Source: Hyphomonadaceae bacterium UBA7672 (lineage in GTDB: Bacteria; Pseudomonadota; Alphaproteobacteria; Caulobacterales; Hyphomonadaceae). Taken from it: a DNA stretch of 64,000 nucleotides. How positions within the stretch are numbered: position 1 is the stretch's first letter; each line of letters opens with the position of its first letter. A program made the translations under genes and the position numbers. The stretch is from assembly GCA_002483135.1 (NCBI GenBank), contig DLHI01000007.1, forward strand, positions 124,001 through 188,000, given 5' to 3'. The notes under the pieces are model-generated. The model made no database searches. It saw nothing but the letters and a program-made list of their open reading frames with translations, and had not been told where the DNA came from. Of the stretch, positions 17,217-25,555 are shown piece by piece.

Positions 17217-18326
17217 ATGCGCGCGCTCGCCCGTATTCTCACCTGCATCCTTGTCGCCGCCACGCTCGCCGCCCCCGTTGGCGCGGGCACGCGGCTCAAG
17301 GACATCATCGACGTCGAAGGCGTGCGGGACAACCAGCTGATCGGCTATGGCGTGGTGTTCGGCCTCAACGGCACGGGCGACAGCCTGCGCAATTGCGCGA
17401 TGCTGCGCCAGTCGATCGAGAGCATGATGGAGCGCCTTGGCATCAACACGCGCGACAGCGTGCTGAACACCAAGAACGCTGCCGCCGTGATGGTGACCGC
17501 CAACCTGCCCCCGTTTGCGGCCAATGGAACGCGGATCGACGTCACGGTGTCGGCCGTGTGCGATGCAGGCAGCCTTGAAGGCGGCACGTTGCTGGCGACG
17601 CCGCTGCTGGGCGCGGACGGTCAGGCCTATGCCTCGGCGCAGGGGTCGGTGGCGGTCGGCGCGTTCACGGCGGGTGGGAACTCCGGCACATCGCTGACCC
17701 GCAACATCCCCACCAACGGCCGCGTCCCCAACGGCGCGACCATCGAACGCGAGCTGCGCTTCGACATGTCGGCGCAAACCGAACTGCGCCTGTCGCTGCG
17801 CAACCCGGATTTTACGACGGCCGCGCGCGTCGCTGGCGCGATCAATGCCTTCGTTGGCGTAGATGCGGCCTTTGCGATGGACCCGGCTACCGTGCGACTT
17901 CGCCGTCCGTCCGCGTTTGGCGACATGTCGACCCTGATCGCGCAGATCGAGGGGCTGGAAATCGAGCCTGAACAACGCGCCCGTGTGATCATCAACGAAA
18001 CCACCGGCGTGATCGTGATGGGCGAGAATGTGCGCGTGTCCACAGTAGCCATCGCGCAGGGCAACCTGACCATCCAGGTCCAGGAGACACCAGGGGTGGC
18101 CATGCCCAACTCCTTCACCAACGCGCCGCCCGTCGTAGTGCCGCAAACGGACATCGCCATCGCCGAGGACCCGGCGCGGCTGGCCATTGTCGGCGGCAAT
18201 GGCGTGCCGCTGAGTCAGCTGGTGACGGGCCTCAATGCGCTGGGCGTATCCCCGCGCGACCTGATCGTGATCCTGCAGGCGCTGAAGGCTTCTGGCGCGC
18301 TGCAGGCCGACATCGAAGTGATGTAG
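17217..18326 (+). CDS. flgI: Flagellar P-ring protein FlgI
   Basis: FlgI makes the P ring in the peptidoglycan layer. 369 residues with a Sec signal peptide (about 1-23, ending PVGAG). Conserved blocks: RLKDIIDVEGVRDNQLIGYG (24-43), LNGTGDS, NTKNAAAVMVTANLPPFA, GTRIDVTVSAVCDAGSLEGG and VVPQTDIAIAED. Length and order match the family throughout. The C-terminus (LVTGLNALGVSPRDLIVILQ) is the usual end. First gene of flgI-flgJ-flgN-like; 13 bases separate it from flgJ. Confidence 0.95.
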   Translation: MRALARILTCILVAATLAAPVGAGTRLKDIIDVEGVRDNQLIGYGVVFGLNGTGDSLRNCAMLRQSIESMMERLGINTRDSVLNTKNAAAVMVTANLPPFAANGTRIDVTVSAVCDAGSLEGGTLLATPLLGADGQAYASAQGSVAVGAFTAGGNSGTSLTRNIPTNGRVPNGATIERELRFDMSAQTELRLSLRNPDFTTAARVAGAINAFVGVDAAFAMDPATVRLRRPSAFGDMSTLIAQIEGLEIEPEQRARVIINETTGVIVMGENVRVSTVAIAQGNLTIQVQETPGVAMPNSFTNAPPVVVPQTDIAIAEDPARLAIVGGNGVPLSQLVTGLNALGVSPRDLIVILQALKASGALQADIEVM

Positions 18327-18339
18327 GGGGACGCCCACG

Positions 18340-18654
18340 ATGAGTGACATCGCCCTGCCCATGCCCCCGGTCGAGACGCGCCGCGCAGGCCCGTCGACCG
18401 ACATCTCCGGGATCAAGACGCGCGAACAGGCCGAAGCTGTGGCCCAGCAGTTCGAGCGCATGTTCATCTCCGAAATGCTCCGCCCCATGTTCGAGGGGAT
18501 CGAGACCGACGGCGAGTTCGGCGGCGGCAATGCCGAGGCGACGTTCCGGCCGATGCTGATCGACCAGTATTCGGACGCAATCGCCAAGGGCGGCGGCATC
18601 GGGATCGCCGATTCCGTCCTGAAAGAAATCCTGAGAATGCAGGGGCTCGAATAA
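18340..18654 (+). CDS. flgJ: Rod-binding protein FlgJ, N-terminal domain only
   Basis: 104 residues corresponding to the rod-binding domain of FlgJ (AEAVAQQFERMFISEMLRPM, then DQYSDAIAKGGGIGIADSVL). The muramidase domain found in enterobacterial FlgJ is absent, which is normal for alphaproteobacteria, where a separate lytic enzyme opens the cell wall. It acts as a scaffold for rod assembly. The stop and the next start overlap by one base (TAATG), indicating tight coupling with the following FlgN-like gene. Confidence 0.85.
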   Translation: MSDIALPMPPVETRRAGPSTDISGIKTREQAEAVAQQFERMFISEMLRPMFEGIETDGEFGGGNAEATFRPMLIDQYSDAIAKGGGIGIADSVLKEILRMQGLE

Positions 18655-19094
18655 TGCTGGAGCATGTTGAAGACCGCGCGGAACAACTGCTGGCCATGAC
18701 AACGCGCCTGGCTGGCCTGGTCGCGGATGAAATCGCGGCCGTGAGGGCCCGAAAGCTGGACGCCAGCAGCGCCAACTGGGACGAAAAGGAAAGGCTGGTG
18801 CACGCCTGGAGACTCGAAGTCTCGCGCATAAAGGCCGATCCCAGCCAGATGTCCGGATTGTCACATACGCGCAAGGAAGCGCTGAAGACCGCGGCGCAGA
18901 ACCTAGAAGCGCAGCTGCAGGCGCATGAGCGCGCGCTTTCCGCAGCGCGAACCGTCACCGAAGGCCTGGTTCGATCAATCGCTGCCGAGATCGCCGAATC
19001 GCGTAGCGCCCCAGTCGGATATGGGGCCAAGGGCGCGCCTGCAGGCGGCCAAAGGCGCGAAGCCTCGGGCCTCGCGGTCAACGCCAAGGCCTGA
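18654..19094 (+). CDS. FlgN-like flagellar chaperone (FlbY position)
   Basis: 146 residues, almost entirely helical with heptads (LEHVEDRAEQLLAMTTRLAG, LEAQLQAHERALSAARTVTEG), plus a disordered Gly/Ala tail (about 120-146). WDEKERLVHAWRLEVSRIK resembles the FlgN core. FlgN chaperones hook-associated proteins; the gene after flgJ in Caulobacter is called flbY. The call relies mainly on helical architecture and on position directly after flgJ, overlapping it by one base. A rho-independent terminator-like hairpin follows. Confidence 0.7.
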   Translation: MLEHVEDRAEQLLAMTTRLAGLVADEIAAVRARKLDASSANWDEKERLVHAWRLEVSRIKADPSQMSGLSHTRKEALKTAAQNLEAQLQAHERALSAARTVTEGLVRSIAAEIAESRSAPVGYGAKGAPAGGQRREASGLAVNAKA

Positions 19095-19130
19095 CCCGCC
19101 CTAAGGCACGCCTCGTTCGCCTGCCCCAAC

Positions 19131-19154
19131 AAAACACGGGTTATGTGTTTTTTT
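19131..19154 (+). terminator. Terminator-like hairpin after the flgI operon
   Basis: AAAACAC (19131-19137) pairs with GTGTTTT (19145-19151) across a 7-base loop and the downstream side runs into seven T in a row. The stem is AU-rich, so it is a weak but plausible intrinsic terminator 36 bases after the FlgN-like gene. Confidence 0.5.
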
Positions 19155-19286
19155 GGTCGCAGGGCGCCTTGCCCACTTGATCTATCGGCGCTCCCGGCAA
19201 ACAAAGGGGCACTGGCCGGGGTGTGAACGTGGACGGATTGGGCAGGAGCCTGACCTGGACACGAGTAATAGACGGAAACGGGCTCG

Positions 19287-20567
19287 ATGAATCGCCGTCG
19301 CAAGCGCCGTCTGCCGTTCGCGGCATACGCAGCCCTGATGTTCAACGGCGCCCTATGCGCCTCTCCGTTCATGGCTGCTCATCTTGTGTCGTCCGCCTAT
19401 GGCGAGCGCCCCACTGCATTTGAACCCACCCCCGAAGCCCTCGCCGCCACCCGCCAGGCGATGGAAGAGCGCTTCCAGCAGATCGCCGCTGGCAAGGAAG
19501 CCGAGCCGACCGAGGTCTGGGCAAGTCTCGTGGGCGAGTCCCTGCAGAAGCAGGAAAAGGAATTGCCGCTGGTGCGCGGCCTACTGCTCGGCGCGCCGGC
19601 CATGCTGAACGAGCCCGAAGGACAAGCCTTGCGTGCCCGCATCGAGAAGGTGGCAAAGGGCCCCAACGATGAAGCCGTGCTGCTCGCCGCCGTCTCCTAC
19701 CTGCCGGGCGACCTGCAGGAAGCCTATCTCAACATCAACCAGCCGGGCGTTACCCGTTTCAATGCATCGGCCACGCCTGAAGCGGTCGCTACCGCTGCGC
19801 CCGCCGCAGCCGCGCCTGCCCCGGCCGCTGCGCCTGAACCTGCTGCGGAACGCCGCGTCGAGATCAACCGTGTCGGCAGCCTGAAGGGCCTGACCGACAC
19901 GGCCGTCGAATGGGCCAATGACGACACCATCGAACTGCACGCCTTCCTGCTGTCGGGGATCGCCCTGATCATGGCGGATGCCGAAGCCCGTGAAGGCGCA
20001 TCGGTCGCCATGCCTGCCTTGCGCGCGCGAACGCAGGCGCCGGTTCCCTTCAAGGCCTACCTGACCCGCCGGATAGAGGATGTCGTCTCGGTAGAGGCTA
20101 TGCACCGCCTGCTGGCCGCCGAGCTTCACTATGAAACCGGCTACACGCCCGACGCGACCGCAGTCGTCGAGAGCGCCTTCCGCGCCACCGTCGACACCGA
20201 GAAGCTCAAAGTCCTGCTCGATGAGTTCAAGATCCTGCGGGAGATCGCACTCGACACATCGTTCGAGGCGGCAATTGCCATTGTCGGCCGCGTCGAAAAC
20301 GCAGTGGACCTGCGCGCCGCCCGACTCGTTGCCGAAGCCGGCGGGGAGCGCGCCATCGCGCTGGAGCATTTCGACGGTGAGAACCTGCTCGAAACGGCGC
20401 GGACCGTGATTCCGTGGACCAATGCGCTGCGCCTGCAGGCGGCCGGCCTTGCGGCCTGCCTGGCCCTTCTGGCGTTTGTCGCGCTGACGACGTTCTGGAA
20501 GTCCTTCCGGCTGAACAGGCCCGTCAAGAAAAGCGCCGTCTACCTGATGGAAGAGACGCCAGCCTGA
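19287..20567 (+). CDS. Unknown membrane protein between flagellar clusters
   Basis: 426 residues: basic start (MNRRRKRR), an N-terminal hydrophobic signal or anchor (about 10-33), a helical domain, an Ala/Pro-rich linker (about 165-185), a second domain (about 190-365) and a C-terminal membrane helix (about 382-403) with a basic cytoplasmic end. Regions such as ARQAMEERFQQIAAGKEAEP and HRLLAAELHYETGYTPD do not match a family I know. Its place between the flgI operon and the flagellins suggests a motility or envelope role, but nothing in the sequence proves that. The ATG lacks a strong ribosome-binding site. Confidence 0.72.
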   Translation: MNRRRKRRLPFAAYAALMFNGALCASPFMAAHLVSSAYGERPTAFEPTPEALAATRQAMEERFQQIAAGKEAEPTEVWASLVGESLQKQEKELPLVRGLLLGAPAMLNEPEGQALRARIEKVAKGPNDEAVLLAAVSYLPGDLQEAYLNINQPGVTRFNASATPEAVATAAPAAAAPAPAAAPEPAAERRVEINRVGSLKGLTDTAVEWANDDTIELHAFLLSGIALIMADAEAREGASVAMPALRARTQAPVPFKAYLTRRIEDVVSVEAMHRLLAAELHYETGYTPDATAVVESAFRATVDTEKLKVLLDEFKILREIALDTSFEAAIAIVGRVENAVDLRAARLVAEAGGERAIALEHFDGENLLETARTVIPWTNALRLQAAGLAACLALLAFVALTTFWKSFRLNRPVKKSAVYLMEETPA

Positions 20568-20581
20568 TCAGCTGAGATAGA

Positions 20582-21250
20582 TCAGCCCGCAACGACCTTC
20601 AGGCCGAACGCCCCAATAATACCGACAATGATCATCTGCGCGGCGAGCGCACAGAGGATAACGCCGAAGATGCGCGTGATGGCGCCCGCAACCTGATCCC
20701 CCATCACCTTCATCAGCGGACCGGCGGCCAGGAAGATCAGCCCGGCCAGTACAAGGTTGGCGGCGATCGCGATGGATACGATGCTGATGCCGACAGCATC
20801 CCCGCCAGCGTTCTGCATGAAGAGCATGGCGGTCGCGATGGAGCCGGGGCCTGCGATCATCGGGATGGCGAGCGGGAAGACTGAAACGTCGTCGAGACGA
20901 CCAGAGGCTTCCTCGTCAGCCAGCACCTGGTCGGCGCGGCTTTTCTGGCGCGCCTGGCGTTTCTCGAACACCATTTCAAGCGCGATCAGGAACAGCAACA
21001 CACCGCCCGCGACACGAAACGCGTCCAGTGAGATGCCGAGATGGTGCAGCAGCTGCGCGCCCGCAAACGCGAAGAAGAACAGGATCAGGCCCGCGACGAA
21101 CACCGACTTGACCGCCATCTTCCGCGCATAGGCCGAACCGCCCGGCGCCGTGAGCGAGGCGAAAATCGGCGCCACGCCCGGCGCGTCGATCAGCACAAAG
21201 AACGTGACGAAGGCCGCGATGGCCTGTTCAAGCTGGATCTCGGTGAGCAT
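20582..21250 (-). CDS. marC: MarC family integral membrane protein
   Basis: 222 residues with six predicted membrane helices. The first carries AAFVTFFVLIDAPGVAPIFASL, and the second half contains the paired signature FPLAIPMIAGPGSIATAML (about 125-144), both diagnostic of the MarC/NAAT family (quoted in pieces). Function in bacteria is unresolved; early claims of antibiotic resistance were not upheld. The cytoplasmic loop has an acidic segment (ADEEASGRLDD). Its ATG lies only six bases after the stop of the short flagellin gene, so it may be co-transcribed with it. Confidence 0.9.
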   Translation of the reverse strand: MLTEIQLEQAIAAFVTFFVLIDAPGVAPIFASLTAPGGSAYARKMAVKSVFVAGLILFFFAFAGAQLLHHLGISLDAFRVAGGVLLFLIALEMVFEKRQARQKSRADQVLADEEASGRLDDVSVFPLAIPMIAGPGSIATAMLFMQNAGGDAVGISIVSIAIAANLVLAGLIFLAAGPLMKVMGDQVAGAITRIFGVILCALAAQMIIVGIIGAFGLKVVAG

Positions 21251-21256
21251 GCCGGA

Positions 21257-22093
21257 TCAGCCGCGGAAGAGCTGCAACAGCGCCTGGGGCGCGGCGTTGG
21301 CGATGCTGATCGACGAGGCCGCCAGCTCCTGCTTGACCTGAAGCGCCTGGATCAATGCGCTTTCGGCGGTGGGATCTGTATCGACCATGCGGCCGACGCC
21401 CGCAGCGAGCGCATCCGCAAGCCGCGTCACGAAACCCTTCTGGGCCTCGATGCGCTTGCTCTCGGCGCCCATCTCGACCAGCTGGTCGCCGATGTTGGCG
21501 ATCGACTGGGTCAACAAGGCGTGGGTATCGGCGGCGGACTGGGTGTTGTTGAGCGCGGTGGTGGACGGCATGGCGACGACCACGCCGGCGCCCGGCATGA
21601 AGTTTCGTCCGGCAAGCGTGACGGTCTGCGAGGCTTCGGCATCGGCGATGAACGACACGCCATTGGGGCGCGATCCATCGAGGGTGTTGGCGTCGTCGAA
21701 CGAAGCGTTACGGACGAAAGCCTGCAGAGTCGTCATCTGGTCCTGATACTGCTTGTTCAGGGCGCTGCGCTGGTCGTCGGTGAGCCCGGCCGACATCGCC
21801 TGCGCGGCCGTGCCTTTCATCTCGCCGAGCTGTTTCATGATCTGCTCGGCAGCCGCGATGGCCGTATCCGAGATGGATTCGGCGCGGCTGAGGCTGAGCG
21901 TGACGGCGTTCAGGGAGCCGCCCTGCCCGCGCATGATAGCGGCGGAATGGTAGGCCGTGGCGTCGTCGCTGGCGCGCGCAACCTTGAGACCAGACGACAA
22001 CCGCGAATCCGCCGCCCCCAGCTCGCGATTGGCGGTCTGGAGGTGTTTGAGCGCGCCGAGAACTCCGGTCGCGTTGCTAAGCCTGTCGACCAT
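21257..22093 (-). CDS. Short flagellin, FljJ-like
   Basis: 278 residues. The N-terminal LKHLQTANRELGAADSRLSSGLKVARASDDATAY and C-terminal ALIQALQVKQELAASSISIANAAPQALLQLF are degenerate versions of the flagellin D0/D1 ends (cited as landmarks; the exact matches are shorter). The central part is short. Caulobacter FljJ is a similarly sized, divergent flagellin that contributes to the hook-proximal filament; equivalence is inferred. A divergent sequence but an intact frame speak for a working minor flagellin. A possible CtrA-like or FlbD-like TTAGC...TTAAC arrangement lies upstream (22154-22168). Confidence 0.82.
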   Translation of the reverse strand: MVDRLSNATGVLGALKHLQTANRELGAADSRLSSGLKVARASDDATAYHSAAIMRGQGGSLNAVTLSLSRAESISDTAIAAAEQIMKQLGEMKGTAAQAMSAGLTDDQRSALNKQYQDQMTTLQAFVRNASFDDANTLDGSRPNGVSFIADAEASQTVTLAGRNFMPGAGVVVAMPSTTALNNTQSAADTHALLTQSIANIGDQLVEMGAESKRIEAQKGFVTRLADALAAGVGRMVDTDPTAESALIQALQVKQELAASSISIANAAPQALLQLFRG

Positions 22094-22205
22094 TTTGGCC
22101 GTCTCCGCGTGCGAATCGTGGTGAACAATTCGTCAATCGGCGAACAGTCTTCGTTAGCAACGGTTAACGAGACGTTGCGAGGCCGGACATTGATGGAGTG
22201 ATTAT

Positions 22206-22241
22206 GGGAAAGGCCGCCTCCGCACGGGAGCGGAGACGGCC
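22206..22241 (-). terminator. Intrinsic terminator after flagellin gene 22271-23485
   Basis: On the minus strand GGCCGTCTCCGC pairs with GCGGAGGCGGCC around a short loop, followed by TTTCCC. It lies 30 bases after the flagellin stop and before the short flagellin promoter. Confidence 0.75.
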
Positions 22242-22270
22242 TAATCGGTGGAAAACCTGGCCGGGCGGCC

Positions 22271-23485
22271 TTAGCGGCCGAACAGCGACAGGATGACCTG
22301 CGGCGCCTGGTTGGCGATCGACAAGGCCTGTGCGCCCAGCTGCTGCTTGATCTGCAGCGACTGCAGCTTGGCCGATTCCTTGGCGAGGTCGGCGTCGACC
22401 AGATTGCCGATCCCGTTCTCGATCTCGTCCGACAGCTTGGCGAGGAAGTCCTGCTGGGCGTCCAGGGCGGTGCCCTGTGAACCGAGCGAGGCCAGCGTGA
22501 CGTTGAGGTCGGTGATCGCCTGCTCCAGCGCGTTGGCGGCGGTCGTGGCGGACGCAGCGGAAGTCGAGATATCGACCGTTGAGAAGGTCGAGAACATCGC
22601 CCCGGCCAGCGTCATGTCCGTTCCGTTCACGACAAAGGTGTTCGAGCCTGCGCTGGACACCGTGGCGGTGGCGACGCCGGCGCCGATATTGGTGGCGTCC
22701 ACGCCGTCGGTCGAGATCGCAAGATCGTCAAAGTTCGTGTCGTTGATCAGGTAGGTGAACTGGCCAGCCACGTCATCGTAGGAAGCCGAGATCTTGCCGC
22801 CCGACTGGGCGTTCACGGCCTCGACATACTCGTCGATCGTCATGCCCACTGTGAGCTCGACCGCGATTGTGAAAGTGCCAGCGTTGACGCTGTCGCTGAG
22901 ATCGAAGGTGATCAGGTCGCCGTCATCCACGTCGCCGGCCGTGCTGGACACGTCGATCACGAGCGCGGAGCCCGACAAAGGCGTGGTGAGGGCGACGGTC
23001 TGAACGCCGTCGCTGGTCGCGGCGACCGATCCACCAAGGTCGGAGATCAGCACGTTCAGGTCGAAGTTGCCGACTGCGAGGTTGGCGCCGTTGAACTGGG
23101 CCGAGTTGGCGATGGTGTCGATCTGCGAGCGCATCGAGTTGAAGTCGGCTTGCAGCGTGTTACGCTGGTCCTGCGTGAGGTCGTCGGCCTGGGCGGCGAC
23201 GGCCTTGGCCTTCAGCTTCTGCAGGATGTCGCCGATGGACTTGCCGGCGGCAAGAGCGACATCGAGCGTCGAGTTGGCGCGGTCGATGCCATCCTTCACT
23301 GCGGCGACTGAGGAGACCCGGCTCCTCTGCCCTTCGGCGATGGCGTAGATGGCGCCGTTGTCGCGGGCGCTCGATATCTTGAGACCCGTCGAAATCTTGT
23401 TCTGGACGCCCTCAAGCTCCGAGTTCGTGAAGTTGAGGTTCTGGAGCGCGATCATGGCGCTGTAGTTCGTATTGACGCTCAGCAT
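22271..23485 (-). CDS. Flagellin (filament subunit) 1 of the tandem pair
   Basis: 404 residues from the ATG at MLSVNTNYSAM; an upstream start adding 11 residues lacks support. N-terminal D0/D1 (LQNLNFTNSELEGVQNKIS, GLKISSARDNGA) and C-terminal LQSLQIKQQLGAQALSIAN are standard. A central insertion (about 160-310) rich in Asp, Thr and Ser forms a surface domain. It is clearly homologous over the full length to the flagellin at 23801-25012 (403 residues), with the same domain boundaries. Upstream lies a sequence close to a sigma-54 promoter. The export is by the flagellar type III system. Confidence 0.93.
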   Translation of the reverse strand: MLSVNTNYSAMIALQNLNFTNSELEGVQNKISTGLKISSARDNGAIYAIAEGQRSRVSSVAAVKDGIDRANSTLDVALAAGKSIGDILQKLKAKAVAAQADDLTQDQRNTLQADFNSMRSQIDTIANSAQFNGANLAVGNFDLNVLISDLGGSVAATSDGVQTVALTTPLSGSALVIDVSSTAGDVDDGDLITFDLSDSVNAGTFTIAVELTVGMTIDEYVEAVNAQSGGKISASYDDVAGQFTYLINDTNFDDLAISTDGVDATNIGAGVATATVSSAGSNTFVVNGTDMTLAGAMFSTFSTVDISTSAASATTAANALEQAITDLNVTLASLGSQGTALDAQQDFLAKLSDEIENGIGNLVDADLAKESAKLQSLQIKQQLGAQALSIANQAPQVILSLFGR

Positions 23486-23549
23486 GGCCGGAGCTCCCGC
23501 GTAGACTGTGGTCCCCACGCCCCATACGGGCCTGGACAGAGCAGTGTCT

Positions 23550-23565
23550 TCAAGGCTCGTGCCAG
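23550..23565 (-). promoter_or_regulatory. Sigma-54-like promoter of flagellin 1
   Basis: On the minus strand CTGGCACGAGCCTTGA matches the sigma-54 consensus (TGGCACG-N4-TTGC) at all conserved -24 positions and three of four at -12; the usual final C is A. Transcription would begin about 55 bases before the flagellin ATG. Several GTTAAC-type sequences (23568-23580, 23620-23625) lie upstream and could bind activators. Late flagellin genes in Caulobacter are sigma-54/FlbD dependent. Confidence 0.55.
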
Positions 23566-23710
23566 TCTGTTAAGGTTAACAGCCAGATCCGAAAACGCAG
23601 GAAACACGGGAAGAAAGCCGTTAACAACTTCGCTCGGTTGCTAACGACAGGCTGAATCGAATTTACCTCCCGGCATGTTTTGCCGCCCGGGGAGCCCGTT
23701 TCAGCTAGGC

Positions 23711-23750
23711 AAAAAACGACAGAAGGGCGGAGCTCGAAAGCTCCGCCCTT
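23711..23750 (-). terminator. Intrinsic terminator after flagellin 23801-25012
   Basis: A perfect 12-base stem, AAGGGCGGAGCT (23723-23734) with AGCTCCGCCCTT (23739-23750), and a four-base loop. On the minus strand the stem is followed by TCTGTCG and six T (23716-23711). It occupies the 315-base gap between the two flagellin genes together with the promoter of flagellin 1; the rest of that gap (23586-23710) shows only TTAAC-type repeats. Confidence 0.88.
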
Positions 23751-23800
23751 CCCCGTCTGGCCAGGTTGGCCGGGCGCTCTTGGGCGCCAGCGGCGAGCCT

Positions 23801-25012
23801 TTAGCGGAAGAACGACAGGATCAGCGACGGCGCCTGGTTGGCGATCGAGAGAGCCTGGGCGCCCAGCTGCTGCTTGATCTGCAGCGACTGGAGGCGGGCC
23901 GATTCCTTCGCCAGGTCAGCGTCGACGAGGTTACCGATGCCTTGTTCGATGGTGTCCGAGAGCTTCGAGAGGAAGTCGTTCTGGATGTCCAGAGCGGCCG
24001 CCTGCGAGCCCATCGTGGCCAGCGCGTTGTTGAGGTCGGTGATCGCCGTGTCGATGGCGTTCGAGGCCGTCGTCGCAGCCGCCGTGGACGTCGAGATGTC
24101 CGTGGAGGAGAGCGAAGACAGGATCGAGCCGGACAGCGAGAAATCAGCGCCCGTCACCGCGAAGGTGTTGGAGCCGGCCGAGGAGACCGACGCCGTGGCG
24201 ACGCCAGCACCGATGTTCGAAGCGTCCGTACCATCCGTGGAGATGGCCAGGTCATCGAAGTTCGCATCGTTGATCAGGTAGGTGAACTCGCCCGTCGTGT
24301 CGTCATACGAGGCCGAGATCTTACCGCCCGAAGCCGAATTCACGGCTTCGACGAAATCATCAACGGTCATGCCGGTGGTGAGTTCGACCGCGATCGAGAA
24401 CGTACCGGCGTTGACCGAGTCGGTCAGGTCGAACGTGATCAGGTCGCCGTCAGCAAGGTCGCCAGTGGTGCCGCCGGCGTCGATGATGAGGGCCGAACCG
24501 GAGATCGGGGTCGCAAGACCGGCCGATTGAACGCCGTCCGACGTTGCAGCAACCGAACCGCCGAGGTCGGAGATCAGCACGTTCAGCGAGGAGTTGCCGA
24601 TCGCCAGGTTGGCGCCGTTGAATTGCGCGGCATTGGCGATGGTGTCGATCTGCTGACGCAGGCTGGCGAAGTCGGTCTGCAGGGCGGTGCGCTGGTCCGA
24701 TGTCAGGTCATCAGCCTGAGCTGCGACAGCTTTGGCCTTGAGTTTCTGCAGGATTTCGCCAACCGATTTACCGGCGGCAAGCGCGACGTCGACCGTGGAA
24801 GAAGCGCGGTCGATACCGTCTTTCACAGCGGCGACGGACGACACGCGAGCGCGTTGGCCTTCGGCGATGGCGTAGACGGCGCCGTTGTCACGGGCGCTGG
24901 AGACCTTGAGACCGGTCGAGATAGCGTTCTGGACCGAGTTCAGTTCTTTGTTCGTATTGTTGAGGGATTGGAGCGCGATGGACGCGCCATAGTTCGAGTT
25001 CACGCTGAGCAT
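23801..25012 (-). CDS. Flagellin (filament subunit) 2 of the tandem pair
   Basis: 403 residues beginning MLSVNSNYGASIALQSL. It has the same layout as its neighbour: conserved N-terminal helices up to about 150, a central 150-residue domain including GSVAATSDGVQSAGLATPIS and NDANFDDLAISTDGTDASNI, and the C-terminal LQSLQIKQQLGAQALSIAN. The two genes arose by duplication and are still close. Its 5' leader carries stacked hairpins. The flaF/flbT regulators lie directly upstream on the same strand, with a 171-base gap. Confidence 0.94.
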   Translation of the reverse strand: MLSVNSNYGASIALQSLNNTNKELNSVQNAISTGLKVSSARDNGAVYAIAEGQRARVSSVAAVKDGIDRASSTVDVALAAGKSVGEILQKLKAKAVAAQADDLTSDQRTALQTDFASLRQQIDTIANAAQFNGANLAIGNSSLNVLISDLGGSVAATSDGVQSAGLATPISGSALIIDAGGTTGDLADGDLITFDLTDSVNAGTFSIAVELTTGMTVDDFVEAVNSASGGKISASYDDTTGEFTYLINDANFDDLAISTDGTDASNIGAGVATASVSSAGSNTFAVTGADFSLSGSILSSLSSTDISTSTAAATTASNAIDTAITDLNNALATMGSQAAALDIQNDFLSKLSDTIEQGIGNLVDADLAKESARLQSLQIKQQLGAQALSIANQAPSLILSFFR

Positions 25013-25033
25013 GACGGGACGTCTCCGTTCTAG

Positions 25034-25080
25034 ATCGAAGACCGATCATTTTGATCGGCCGCTGGCGCGTTTTGCGCCAA
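25034..25080 (-). promoter_or_regulatory. Stem-loops and weak sigma-54-like element in the flagellin 2 leader
   Basis: Three small palindromes lie here: CCGATC-N5-GATCGG (25043-25059), GATCG-N5-CGATC (25034-25048, mutually exclusive with the first because they share GATCG) and TGGCGC-N5-GCGCCA (25064-25080). The last one, read on the minus strand, also gives GG-N10-GC spacing like a sigma-54 promoter with a poor -12 box. FlbT acts on a stem-loop in the Caulobacter flagellin leader; this leader is a candidate target by inference. Confidence 0.4.
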
Positions 25081-25183
25081 CATCGTTCGACTATGCCGGA
25101 GAGGTCTTAATCAGTGGTGTGGCCGCGGCGACGAAAGTACTGCCAAAACACTAACCAAAACAGATAGTAAACAGCCGCTTGCC

Positions 25184-25555
25184 CTACGCTGGGACGGCGG
25201 CTGCCTGGGCCGGGGCAAGGCCCTGCATGATGGTGCGGTTGATGTCGATCAGCACATCAAGCGGGGCGCCGCTGCGCATCACGGCGCTGGAATGCCGGTC
25301 GACGAAGATCGACAGGGAGATGATTTGCGCCCGCAGCCCCTGCGACAGGCCATTGCCTTCGGCGGCGCAGTCGGAGGCGAGCAGCGACCACAGGCGACGG
25401 TTCATCGCCAGCGCCTCGGCGCGGCGCCCGACTTCCGTGTCGGGAAGACTTGCCGCATCGATCAGGCCACGTGTCGCCGCCGCGAAGGCGCGATACTCGG
25501 TCTGGCGCGGCCCTTCAGTCTTCTTCGCCGCGTTCTGATAGGCCTGGATGGACAT
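25184..25555 (-). CDS. flaF: Flagellin secretion/assembly regulator FlaF
   Basis: 123 residues. FlaF promotes flagellin translation and export in Caulobacter and acts opposite to FlbT. Family features: MSIQAYQNAAKKTEGPR at the start, EYRAFAAATRGLIDA, ALAMNRRLWSLLASDCA, and a C-terminal LIDINRTIMQGL (about 100-112). The start overlaps the 3' end of flbT by 41 bases, an unusually long coding overlap. Being coupled to flbT, levels of both proteins are probably linked. Confidence 0.92.
   Translation of the reverse strand: MSIQAYQNAAKKTEGPRQTEYRAFAAATRGLIDAASLPDTEVGRRAEALAMNRRLWSLLASDCAAEGNGLSQGLRAQIISLSIFVDRHSSAVMRSGAPLDVLIDINRTIMQGLAPAQAAAVPA

Noticed and set aside
17121..18803. 560-residue minus-strand frame across flgI, flgJ and the FlgN-like gene
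   Set aside because: Antisense to three well-supported flagellar genes.
21041..22201. 386-residue plus-strand reading frame over marC and the short flagellin
   Set aside because: Arg/Gly/Asp-rich shadow of two recognisable genes.
23675..25033. 452-residue plus-strand reading frame antisense to flagellin 2
   Set aside because: The sense frame is a clear flagellin; the antisense frame reflects GC-rich codon bias. It also runs through the terminator.
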